64,000 nucleotides of DNA from Mesorhizobium sp. B2-4-3. GTDB taxonomy: Bacteria > Pseudomonadota > Alphaproteobacteria > Rhizobiales > Rhizobiaceae. A program made the position numbers and the translations under genes. Below, piece by piece: positions 34,612 through 42,171 of this stretch. The DNA lies in the NCBI RefSeq assembly GCF_006442815.1, contig NZ_VFVL01000001.1, forward strand, positions 372,001-436,000. The letters run 5' to 3'. Position 1 is the first letter of the stretch. Each line of letters begins with the position of its first letter. The notes beneath the pieces are model-generated. The model was not told where the DNA came from. It saw only the letters and a list, made by a program, of their open reading frames with translations, and ran no database searches.

Positions 34612-35223
34612 ATGGCCAAGCTTTACTTCCACTACGCGACGATGAACGCCGGCAAGACGACCATGCTTTTGCAGGCTTCCTACAATTATCGCGAGCGCGG
34701 CATGTCGACGATGCTGTTCGTCGCCGGCCATTACCGCAAGGGCGACACAGGGTTGATCTCGTCGCGCATCGGCCTCGAAACCGAGGCCGAGATGTTCCGT
34801 GACGGTGATAACCTCTTTGCCAGGGTTGCCGAGCACCACGTACACGCCGCGGTGCACTGCATTTTCGTCGACGAGGCGCAGTTCCTGGAAGAGGAGCAGG
34901 TCTGGCAGTTGGCACGCATCGCCGATCGGCTGAACATCCCGGTCATGTGCTACGGCCTGCGCACCGACTTCCAGGGCAAACTGTTCCCGGGCTCGCGCGC
35001 TCTGCTCGCCATCGCCGACGACCTGCGCGAGGTGCGCACCATCTGCCGTTGCGGCCGCAAGGCGACGATGGTGGTGCGCCTGGGGCCCGACGGCAAGGTG
35101 GCGAAGCAGGGCGAGCAGGTGGCGATCGGCAAGGACGTCTATGTCTCGCTCTGCCGCCGACATTGGGAAGAGGAGATGGGCCGCGCCGCGCCCGACGACT
35201 TTATCGGCTTTGTCAGCCGCTGA
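34612..35223 (+). CDS. tdk: Thymidine kinase
   Basis: A 203-aa type II thymidine kinase of the salvage pathway. The P-loop is ATMNAGKTTMLLQ (residues 8-20), the catalytic Glu lies in IFVDEAQFLEEEQ, the lasso segment is YGLRTDFQGKLFPGS, and the zinc site begins ICRCGRKA. The length is normal. AAAAGAG precedes the ATG, directly after a palindromic element. It is followed by a strong hairpin and so forms a single-gene unit. Confidence 0.95.
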   Translation: MAKLYFHYATMNAGKTTMLLQASYNYRERGMSTMLFVAGHYRKGDTGLISSRIGLETEAEMFRDGDNLFARVAEHHVHAAVHCIFVDEAQFLEEEQVWQLARIADRLNIPVMCYGLRTDFQGKLFPGSRALLAIADDLREVRTICRCGRKATMVVRLGPDGKVAKQGEQVAIGKDVYVSLCRRHWEEEMGRAAPDDFIGFVSR

Positions 35224-35277
35224 GCCGGAAGCCTGCCTAGAGCCGGATGTCATCCGAAAACCGCTTCAAGCCCCGAC

Positions 35278-35311
35278 CAGCGCCGGCGAAAGATATTTGC
35301 CGGCGCTGTTT
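35278..35311 (+). terminator. Intrinsic terminator after tdk
   Basis: CAGCGCCGGC pairs perfectly with GCCGGCGCTG over an 11-base loop and is followed by TTTC, 54 bp after the stop codon. Confidence 0.7.
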
Positions 35312-35531
35312 CATGGCCGTTCGCAAAAACAAGACCTTAAGGCATATCGGCTAAAGCTGTTCGATGATGGTGCGTTACTAGGCGCCATGCGTATGCTTGC
35401 CTTGCCTTTCAAGGATCCAACCAATTCTTTTGTTTTGACGCTTCTCCTTGTCTTCCTTCTTTCAATCCCTTGAAGCCCCACATATATTCGCCGCCACGAC
35501 ATGGAAACGGATGCCGAAGCGGGAGGCCCCA
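35312..35531 (+). promoter_or_regulatory. Intergenic region presumed to hold the promoter of the Fic-AAA operon
   Basis: The gap between tdk and the next gene is 308 bp, including the tdk terminator. Before the terminator (about 35246-35266) there is a partial match to the palindromic repeats (GATGTCATCCGAAAACCGCT). The T-rich part at 35420-35460 contains TTGACG near 35436 but no convincing -10 at 17 bp. A ribosome site GGGAGG lies just before the first gene. Nothing else was recognised. Confidence 0.3.
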
Positions 35532-36620
35532 ATGGCGACATTGCAGAATTTCGATGCCGAAATTGCCAAGACCAAGCAGGTCGTGCAGGACATGCGCAGC
35601 AAGATCGAGCAATCCGGCACCGTGCTCGACACGCTCGCCCAGGCCGACAAGAAGATCGGCGACGCCAATTTCGACATCGAGAACGCCCGCATCGAGGACG
35701 TGCTCAAGCAGCAGAAGGTCATGGAAGGCAACATCGCCGACCTGATCATCGGGCTGGAGGATGCCACCAACGTCTTCGGCGCCGAATTCGAAAGCATGAA
35801 GAACTACACCGGCTGGGAAAACTTCGTCGGCGTCTTTTCGGCGCAGCGCAAGCAGCGCATGCGCACCGACCGCGTCCGCAACATGTCGCTGGCCGGCAAT
35901 CTGCAGGAGTTGCTGGCGAAGTCGGACACCATCGTCGGCATCCTGAAGGCGCAGAAGCAGGTTCTCGACCAGCGCTACAAGACCTCCGAAACCAGCCTGT
36001 CGCAGGTGATCGAACGCCGCAAGACGACCATGTCCAACCTCGAGGCGGTGCAGAAGCGCATCGAGGAATTGAACCCGCAGCTGCTCGACATCGAAAACAA
36101 GATCGCCGCCTCCACGACCCAGAAGGAGCGCACCGAGCTTGAGGGCGAGCGCTCGAAGATGGCGACCGAATACAATGAAAAGCAGGCCAAGGAGCAGGAG
36201 CTGCTGGCCGAAAGCCAGACGCTGGAGCGCTACACCTCAATGTTCCAGACCTTCGTCGATTCGCTCAACAACCAGATCGCCGCGCAGTCGACCCTGATCA
36301 ACAAGCTGACCATCGACACCGAGCAGCGCATCGTGCTGTACAAGGCGCTGGAGGATTCGCTGAAGACCGCCGCCCAGCAGGACGTCGCCCACAAGATCAA
36401 CACACTGGGCAGCCAGGTCGACAACACCGCCGAGGAGACGATGGCCGGCATTGGTGCCGCCTCGCAGAAGCACATCGGCGACCTCCTGGAGATGCACGAG
36501 AAGAACATGGTCGCCAGCGCCGACATCCAGCGCCGCAAGAAGCTTGCCGACGACGCTTTCGCCCGCCGCTTCGACGATGTGATGAAGAAGCACAACGCCG
36601 CCAACTATGTGCAGCAATAG
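35532..36620 (+). CDS. Long coiled-coil protein, first gene of the Fic-AAA operon
   Basis: A 362-aa soluble protein with no signal peptide or membrane helix. Residues about 1-60 and 130-280 are strongly heptad-like (LDQRYKTSETSLSQVIERRK, ELNPQLLDIENKIAAST). A more globular segment lies at 75-125 (FGAEFESMKNYTGWENFVGV). The C-terminal helix pair includes INKLTIDTEQRIVLYKALED and ETMAGIGAASQKHIGDLLEM. The layout recalls TelA/KlaA-type toxic-anion-resistance proteins, but I cannot confirm membership. Similar genes are often labelled cell surface protein. It begins a six-gene operon; the next gene starts 34 bp downstream. Confidence 0.75.
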   Translation: MATLQNFDAEIAKTKQVVQDMRSKIEQSGTVLDTLAQADKKIGDANFDIENARIEDVLKQQKVMEGNIADLIIGLEDATNVFGAEFESMKNYTGWENFVGVFSAQRKQRMRTDRVRNMSLAGNLQELLAKSDTIVGILKAQKQVLDQRYKTSETSLSQVIERRKTTMSNLEAVQKRIEELNPQLLDIENKIAASTTQKERTELEGERSKMATEYNEKQAKEQELLAESQTLERYTSMFQTFVDSLNNQIAAQSTLINKLTIDTEQRIVLYKALEDSLKTAAQQDVAHKINTLGSQVDNTAEETMAGIGAASQKHIGDLLEMHEKNMVASADIQRRKKLADDAFARRFDDVMKKHNAANYVQQ

Positions 36621-36654
36621 GCGGCGCCGCTGATTTCGTTTCCACGGCAGCCAC

Positions 36655-37800
36655 ATGACACCTGAGAACGACGCCGCGGCACGCTATTTCTCCGCCATCA
36701 CGGCGGCGCTGAGCGGGCTGGAAGTGTTCATGCGCGACGACCGTTCGCCGCTTTACCGGCACGGCATCGTCGCCAGGATCGTCGCGGAGTATATCGCGCG
36801 GCTGGACAAGTCTTTTGCCTGCTGGCGCAACCGGCTCGGCTTCATGGACACGTTCCGCATCTCGCGCGCCGAAAGCGGCTACCCCGTCTTCCAGAGCCTG
36901 CTCGAGCTGGAAAACGACCGCCAGCAGGCCGATGCGCGCTTGGCCAACATCCCGCTGGCAGGCGAGCTGCGCGAGGAGATGGCCGACTTCATCCTGCGTC
37001 ACAAGGAGTTTCCCGAGGCGCTGCAGAAGTCGATGGCCGAGCGGCTCTATCTGGAGGACGTCAAGAGCGAGGCGACCTTCGGCCCGTTCACCCTGGCGCA
37101 GACGGCAAAGGTCTCGGTCAATCCGAAGACCATGCGGCCCTATTATCTCGTCCACTGGGCCGCGTTCGACGGCAGCGCCAACCTGCCGCTGGTCTATATG
37201 GTGACGGTGGAGGATTCCTCCGAAAACATGGTGCGCCAGCTGGTCGACGTGAACGGCAAGCTCAACGAGCGGGTCGATATCCCGCTCCCCGTCGACGGCC
37301 TGCTCAACCCGGAGCTTGCCCATCGCTTCGACGACTTCACCGAAAAGAATTCCGCTTACACACTCTCGCCGGCGACGATCGCGGTCAATCTCGACAAGGA
37401 TTTCGAGCCGCTGCATCCCAAGCAGCTGAGGCGCGTGGTGCTGGGACCCTTCTACTCGGCCGGCATCACCGACAACAATTCGACGGTGGCCGAGGTGCTG
37501 GCCAAGGTGCGCAAGCCGGAGAACGCCTGGCTGCTCACCTGGACGATCCAGGAGGTCTTTTCGAAGAGCGAGAAACCCGGCCGCAAGGGCCTGTTCTCCA
37601 GCGAGAAGACGACGCAGGAATTCTTCATCAACACCGACGACCTCGAAGCGGCGCGCCAGGGCGTGTCGAGCTACGAGAACCACGCGCTGATCCCGCACGA
37701 GGCCTACCAGGCGCTCTACGCCGCGGGCGAAGCGCAAAAGATCTTTTCCGGCTACAAGGTCCACATCCTGTCCAACGGACAGGTCATCAGCGACGTTTGA
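36655..37800 (+). CDS. Hypothetical protein of the Fic-AAA operon, 381 aa
   Basis: No family recognised. It is soluble, with a mostly helical N-terminal third (residues 1-120: RYFSAITAALSGLEVFMRDD, FRISRAESGYPVFQSLLELE) and a mixed alpha/beta remainder (FGPFTLAQTAKVSVNPKTMR, PYYLVHWAAFDGSANLPLVY). The C-terminus has FFINTDDLEAARQGVSSYEN and YKVHILSNGQVISDV. It shows no catalytic motif. Its position between the coiled-coil gene and fic, with short gaps on both sides, suggests an obligate partner. The region near residue 320 (SEKPGRKGLFSSEKTTQEFF) is basic and could be a flexible linker. Confidence 0.7.
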   Translation: MTPENDAAARYFSAITAALSGLEVFMRDDRSPLYRHGIVARIVAEYIARLDKSFACWRNRLGFMDTFRISRAESGYPVFQSLLELENDRQQADARLANIPLAGELREEMADFILRHKEFPEALQKSMAERLYLEDVKSEATFGPFTLAQTAKVSVNPKTMRPYYLVHWAAFDGSANLPLVYMVTVEDSSENMVRQLVDVNGKLNERVDIPLPVDGLLNPELAHRFDDFTEKNSAYTLSPATIAVNLDKDFEPLHPKQLRRVVLGPFYSAGITDNNSTVAEVLAKVRKPENAWLLTWTIQEVFSKSEKPGRKGLFSSEKTTQEFFINTDDLEAARQGVSSYENHALIPHEAYQALYAAGEAQKIFSGYKVHILSNGQVISDV

Positions 37801-37846
37801 GATGCTTGCGCGGCCAAAGGCGCGGCGCGCAAGCGAGGTGCGAAAA

Positions 37847-38632
37847 ATGAAACCAGCGGTATCCGCTAAGAAAAGAGAGCTTGACGTTTTAAGGAAGAGG
37901 GTTCGCCTCGGTGCCCTGGATAGCCTGGAGCACACCCAGCGGATCGACATCACCTACACGTCGAACGCAATCGAGGGCAACACGCTGACCGCGGGTGAGA
38001 CCGCCTTGGTGCTTGAGAAAGGCATCACGATCAGCGGCAAGCCCCTCAAGGACCACCTCGAGGCGATCGATCACGCGCGGGCTCTGAACTGGGTGCTGGA
38101 AATCGCCGCACAACGCGACGCTCCGATAACCGAGGCGGACGTCCGCAACCTGCATCATCTGGTCGTCGCGAATTCCAAGCCGGAGATCGCCGGTCGCTAC
38201 GCCGACATCGCTCGCTATGTGAACACCGATGCCGGCGTTCACAACTTCCCGACCCCGGCGGAGGTCCCGGCCCTTATGGAAACGTTCTGCCGATGGCTGA
38301 CTGCGGCACGCAGCACGCCGCAGACCGCCTTCGAGGCCCATCGACGGCTCGTCGGCATCCACCCCTTCAACGACGGCAATGGCCGTACGGCGCGGCTGTT
38401 GATGAACCTTGTGCTGGCGCGCGCCGGCTATCCGCCGGTGGCGATCCGCCCCGAAGATCGTCCCGCTTACATCGCCGCGCTTGAAATTGACCAGCGCGGC
38501 GGCGGTCATGCCGCCTTCGACAAGCTGCTTTTCGAAAGGCTGGACCAGACGCTGGATCTCTATCTCGATGCCGCGCGTCAAGCGCGGAACTCTTCCGCCG
38601 GTGCCAGCACGACAATTCCGATGAGGAGCTGA
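37847..38632 (+). CDS. Fic family protein AMP-transferase, autoinhibited class
   Basis: A 261-aa Fic enzyme. The full catalytic motif HPFNDGNGRTAR is at residues 172-183, with the catalytic His172 and the metal-binding Asp176. An N-terminal inhibitory motif SNAIEGN (S39-E43-G44-N45) matches (S/T)XXXE(G/N), the glutamate finger that blocks ATP in class II Fic proteins. Known relatives AMPylate proteins and may also remove AMP. The ATG at 37847 has GAGG 8 bases upstream; an in-frame ATG at 37802 directly after the previous stop is possible. It lies 2 bp before the AAA+ gene, so coupling is tight. No antitoxin gene (FicA/VbhA type) is adjacent; inhibition is built in. Confidence 0.9.
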   Translation: MKPAVSAKKRELDVLRKRVRLGALDSLEHTQRIDITYTSNAIEGNTLTAGETALVLEKGITISGKPLKDHLEAIDHARALNWVLEIAAQRDAPITEADVRNLHHLVVANSKPEIAGRYADIARYVNTDAGVHNFPTPAEVPALMETFCRWLTAARSTPQTAFEAHRRLVGIHPFNDGNGRTARLLMNLVLARAGYPPVAIRPEDRPAYIAALEIDQRGGGHAAFDKLLFERLDQTLDLYLDAARQARNSSAGASTTIPMRS

Positions 38633-38634
38633 CT

Positions 38635-40545
38635 ATGGATACCGGCCTGACAACGATTTCGGAAACCGCAATCGAAAAGCACCGCGCGACCGCGCAGAGC
38701 TTCATCACCCGCATCGTCGTGCTGGAGGACCCCTCGCGCGAATCCGGCACGGCGCTCGCCGGCACCAACCGCCGCTTCGTCTCGACCGTGTCGGTCGGCT
38801 CGGTGCGCCGCACGCGCGAGGTCGAGATCTCGAAGACGGTCGCGGCCATCCACCCCGACGATCAGCTGATGAGCATCCCGCAGCACACGCTGCTCTATCG
38901 CGCCCGGCGCGGCTTGGCGATCGCGCTCGCCATATCGGATGTCTTCGCCGAAGGCTCCGACCTCGAAAGCCTGCAGGCGAGGAACGCGCGCGCGCCGCTG
39001 GAAGGCGACGAGGCGGCCACCTTCAAGAAGCTTCTGTCGGCGTCGGCTTACGTCTCCGCCTTCAGTTTCGCGTCTTATTTGTTCCAGCTGATCGACGGCG
39101 ACGGCGAGGCGCCGAACGACATTCCCGAGCCCGACTTCCTGTTCGACACGCCGCAGGATGCGGTGAAGTCGATCGTCGCTGGTCTCGACAAGGCGATCGC
39201 CGGCTCGAAGGATGACGCCGACCTGACGACGCGCGCTCGTGCCTTCGCCCGCGTCGCCATCGACGGGTTGCTTGCGCGAAAAGGTCGTTTCGACGGCATC
39301 GGCCCGTTCGAGAACGCCCATATCCGTATCGATGTCGACGATTTCACCCTCGATGGTTTCGACGTCGCGCCCGGCAAGCGCTCCAAGCCGCTGGTGATGA
39401 CCTTCAAGAAACCGGAAGAGGTCGTCGGCAACCACATCGCCAAATTCCAGTCGGTCAGGCTGGCCAGGATGCTGATGGCCTACGACTTCGAGCGCGAGCT
39501 GAACCCCTTCGTCGAGCTCGGCGGCTTTCTGTTCACCTTCATCGGCGACGGCGCGCCGGGCACCGGCAAGACGACGCTGATCCAGATGATCGCCGGCCTC
39601 GTCAATGGCTACTGTCAGGTCGCAGGCTATCCTTTTGCTTACGAGAATTTCGGCGTCGACCAGATTTCGTCCTACCAGGGCAAGTCGGGCCAGAACTGCC
39701 GCCAGTTCATCAACAACGTGCTCAATCCGCGCGTCATCGGCTTCGGCACCATCGATGACATCGATCAGGTGGCGGCGCGCCGTTCCGACGACCGTGCTTC
39801 GGCCGGCCAGCAGGAGATCACCGGCGTCCTGATGGACGCCTTCGCCGGTGCCTCGACGGTGGTGCGCGGTAATTGCTCCTTCGGCATGTTTTCCAACTAC
39901 CCCGAGAATGTCGACGATGCGCTGCGCCAGCGCGCCGGCGCGCGATGGCTGGTCGACGGCCCGCAGACCCGCGACGACTATATCGACATCTTCGTGCTGC
40001 TTGCCGGCAAGAACCACAAGATCCCGCTCGGCGAGCACGAGCTCTATGCCGCGCAAGAGATCCAGCGCGCCGTGACCGAAGCCTATGAAGAGCATGAGAA
40101 GCCACAGGAAGATGGGCTGATGAAGGTCTATGAGCGCTACATGAACGAGAACGGCGCGCCCAAGACCATGGCCGATGTCGGCACCTACCTGCACATGATC
40201 AAGGACGCCGAGCCGCGCTTCACCGGTCGCGCCATCAAGAACGTCACCGACGCGATAAAGATGCGCGCCATGGACATCGAGCTGCCGGACGACTGGTTCG
40301 AGAAACCGGAAGCCTTCATGCACAAGAGCTACGATGACAAGAAGGCGATGATCGAGGAACTGCGCGGACCGTTCTCGATGGACATGGTCATGCAGGAGAT
40401 CAACCGCTACGCCGATTCCGAGTTCCGCTATTCCGACAAGTCCGACGATGCCGCGGTGGAGAAGCTCCTGCGAGACGCAAGGCTGCGCGAGCGCGCCGCG
40501 CGCGCGATGGAGGAATTGAAGAAGAAGGGTTTGTGGAATGCGTGA
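38635..40545 (+). CDS. AAA+ ATPase of the Fic-AAA operon
   Basis: A 636-aa protein. The N-terminal 290 residues show no known domain, but include FASYLFQLIDGDGEAPNDIP and RARAFARVAIDGLLARKGRF. The ATPase core begins with Walker A GAPGTGKT (residues 306-313). The Walker B strand VIGFGTIDDIDQ has Asp374-Asp375, in place of the usual Asp-Glu, so the hydrolysis residue is altered or lies nearby. Sensor 1 is Asn421 in FGMFSNYPENV, with arginines following (ALRQRAGAR) as possible fingers. The C-terminal third is helical and charged. GAGGAG precedes the ATG. It is the likely motor of the operon; the partner proteins are encoded on both sides. Confidence 0.85.
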   Translation: MDTGLTTISETAIEKHRATAQSFITRIVVLEDPSRESGTALAGTNRRFVSTVSVGSVRRTREVEISKTVAAIHPDDQLMSIPQHTLLYRARRGLAIALAISDVFAEGSDLESLQARNARAPLEGDEAATFKKLLSASAYVSAFSFASYLFQLIDGDGEAPNDIPEPDFLFDTPQDAVKSIVAGLDKAIAGSKDDADLTTRARAFARVAIDGLLARKGRFDGIGPFENAHIRIDVDDFTLDGFDVAPGKRSKPLVMTFKKPEEVVGNHIAKFQSVRLARMLMAYDFERELNPFVELGGFLFTFIGDGAPGTGKTTLIQMIAGLVNGYCQVAGYPFAYENFGVDQISSYQGKSGQNCRQFINNVLNPRVIGFGTIDDIDQVAARRSDDRASAGQQEITGVLMDAFAGASTVVRGNCSFGMFSNYPENVDDALRQRAGARWLVDGPQTRDDYIDIFVLLAGKNHKIPLGEHELYAAQEIQRAVTEAYEEHEKPQEDGLMKVYERYMNENGAPKTMADVGTYLHMIKDAEPRFTGRAIKNVTDAIKMRAMDIELPDDWFEKPEAFMHKSYDDKKAMIEELRGPFSMDMVMQEINRYADSEFRYSDKSDDAAVEKLLRDARLRERAARAMEELKKKGLWNA

Positions 40546-40770
40546 GCTGCGCCGACGCCTCCTTCTCCCCTTGTGGGAGAAGGTGTCGCCGAAGGCGACG
40601 GATGAGGGGTGCTCCAGGGAACGCCAGCGTCTCACTCCGCTGGAACACCCCTCATCCGTCTCGGCGCTATCGCGCCGATCCACCTTCTCCCACAAGGGGA
40701 GAAGGGAAGGCTGCGCCGCCCCTCATCCGCCCTTCGGGCACCTTCTCTCCGTGAACGGGGAGAAGGACAG
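40546..40770. repeat. Dispersed intergenic repeat, copy 2, inside the operon
   Basis: A mosaic of several CCTTCTCCCCTTGTGGGAGA-type palindromes, arranged head to head. The stretch 40640-40706 repeats the 18305-18369 segment. A further unit ends at GGGAGAAGGACAG and supplies the ribosome site of the following gene. It interrupts the operon between the AAA+ gene and its downstream partner, and contains no gene. Confidence 0.8.
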
Positions 40771-42069
40771 GTGAAGAAGAAACCCGACCTTCTGCGCGAC
40801 AACGAGCTGATCTACGGCAGGCTGCTCACCATCGACGAGCCGCATCTCATCCAGCGCTACAACAAGGCGCTTGCTGCGTTCGGGCTCGAGCTGACCAAGC
40901 TTAAGAGCTTCCAGATCGACCGCACCGGCTTCTCGCCCGAGATCGCTGAGGAGTGCGGCGACTACGACTATCTCGACCCCAACGAGGTCAACCGCCGCTT
41001 CATCATCCTGACGCCGTCGCAGATCGACCTGCCGGTGGTGCATACCGCCTTTTCCAACACCTCGCAGCTGATGTTCGAGTTCATGTCGAAGAACCAGCGC
41101 GCCATCGACGCGCTGACCATCAAGGACGTGATCTACGGCGAGATCGAGGACTCGGTCCCGAAAGTCAACGACATCGAGGATCTGCTGTCGATCAACCAGG
41201 TCGAGTTCAAGGTGCTGTCGGCCGAGGACGTGCTGGGCAAGGCGGCCGAACTCGGCAAGCTGGTCGACCGGCTGAGGCAGGAGCCCGACGCCTGGCGCGA
41301 CAACGCCATGCTTGAGCGCATGGTCGACCTTGCCAAGATCTGCGGCGACATCCGCGAGAACGCGCTGGTGCCGGACCAGGTCATCTTCCGCCACAACGCC
41401 TACTGGACCAGCCATTTCGGCGGGCTCTACGTCTTCGTCGACCCCGATATGACGACGGTGATCAGCGATCCGGCCGCCCCCGGCTTCCGCCGCTCGCGAC
41501 CCTGGCAGGTGAGCTATCTGTCGATCAACGACGCCGACAAGGTGTTCGGCTTCCTGGCCGCCACCGGCCGCCTCGACCTGCCGCGCGCCTCCTGGATCGA
41601 GGCTTCCGGCTATCTCGAGCATCGCGCAGAGATGGTCGTGCGCGCGCTGATCCGCGACGCCGAGCCCAACCGCAATCTGACCGATGTCGACAAGGTCTGG
41701 CTGCAGACCTGGATCCACGGTCATGCCGACCTGATCGCCCAGGACGGGAACTTTCCTTTCCTCAACGCCGCCAAGCGCGAGATCGCCCAGCTCGGCCACC
41801 TCAAGATCGAGGATGTGCCGCCGTACCAGCGCTTCCTGGTCGTGCGCGCCAAGCCCGACCACCCCGATGCCTGGCTGACCAACCAGCTGATCTCGGATTT
41901 CGTTCCGCAGGACTTCGTTTCGCGCTACGTCTTCAACAAGCCCGGCTTCTACAAGGATTATGACGGCTTCAGCGACGCCTGGAGAAGCCATGTTGTGGAC
42001 GTTCTGAAAACCACATATTTGAAGGACAAGGCGGCGTTCCGCGCACGCCTTTACGGCCTGACTGACTAG
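40771..42069 (+). CDS. Conserved hypothetical protein, likely DUF6638 family
   Basis: A 432-aa soluble protein starting with GTG (VKKKPDLLRDNELIYGRLLT). It has no signal peptide, membrane helix or catalytic motif I can name. Conserved-looking segments include YNKALAAFGLELTKLKSFQI, CGDYDYLDPNEVNRRFIILT, and VVHTAFSNTSQLMFEFMSKN. It resembles what I recall as DUF6638 proteins, which in rhizobia sit beside the AAA+ and DUF2333 genes. The start is set by AAGGACAG within the repeat directly upstream; the frame is open further upstream but only through repeat sequence. A perfect hairpin covers the stop codon. Confidence 0.75.
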   Translation: MKKKPDLLRDNELIYGRLLTIDEPHLIQRYNKALAAFGLELTKLKSFQIDRTGFSPEIAEECGDYDYLDPNEVNRRFIILTPSQIDLPVVHTAFSNTSQLMFEFMSKNQRAIDALTIKDVIYGEIEDSVPKVNDIEDLLSINQVEFKVLSAEDVLGKAAELGKLVDRLRQEPDAWRDNAMLERMVDLAKICGDIRENALVPDQVIFRHNAYWTSHFGGLYVFVDPDMTTVISDPAAPGFRRSRPWQVSYLSINDADKVFGFLAATGRLDLPRASWIEASGYLEHRAEMVVRALIRDAEPNRNLTDVDKVWLQTWIHGHADLIAQDGNFPFLNAAKREIAQLGHLKIEDVPPYQRFLVVRAKPDHPDAWLTNQLISDFVPQDFVSRYVFNKPGFYKDYDGFSDAWRSHVVDVLKTTYLKDKAAFRARLYGLTD

Positions 42070-42095
42070 AACGAAATGAACCGTCATTTCGTTCT
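42068..42095 (+). terminator. Hairpin at the end of the DUF6638-like gene
   Basis: AGAACGAAATGA pairs perfectly with TCATTTCGTTCT over a 4-base loop; the stem includes the TAG stop. Only AACTTATTG follows, so it may stabilise the 3' end or give partial termination before the DUF2333 gene. Confidence 0.55.
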
Positions 42096-42111
42096 AACTT
42101 ATTGTTTTGAC

Positions 42112-42154
42112 GCATGATGTTATCCAAAAGGTCTGCAACTTTTTGACATCATGC
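42112..42154. repeat. Short palindromic dispersed element
   Basis: GCATGATGT at the left pairs with ACATCATGC at the right, with an inner CCAAAAG opposite CTTTTTG. It belongs to the same family as the GCATGATC...GATCATGC element at 55054-55098. It lies in the leader of the DUF2333 gene and covers an unused in-frame ATG at 42151. Confidence 0.7.
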
Positions 42155-42171
42155 TAAGGGGTGCCACAGCC

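Noticed and set aside
38578..40695. A 705-codon minus-strand frame antisense to the AAA+ gene, running into the repeat
   Set aside because: No motifs, and the AAA+ frame has intact Walker A and sensor residues.
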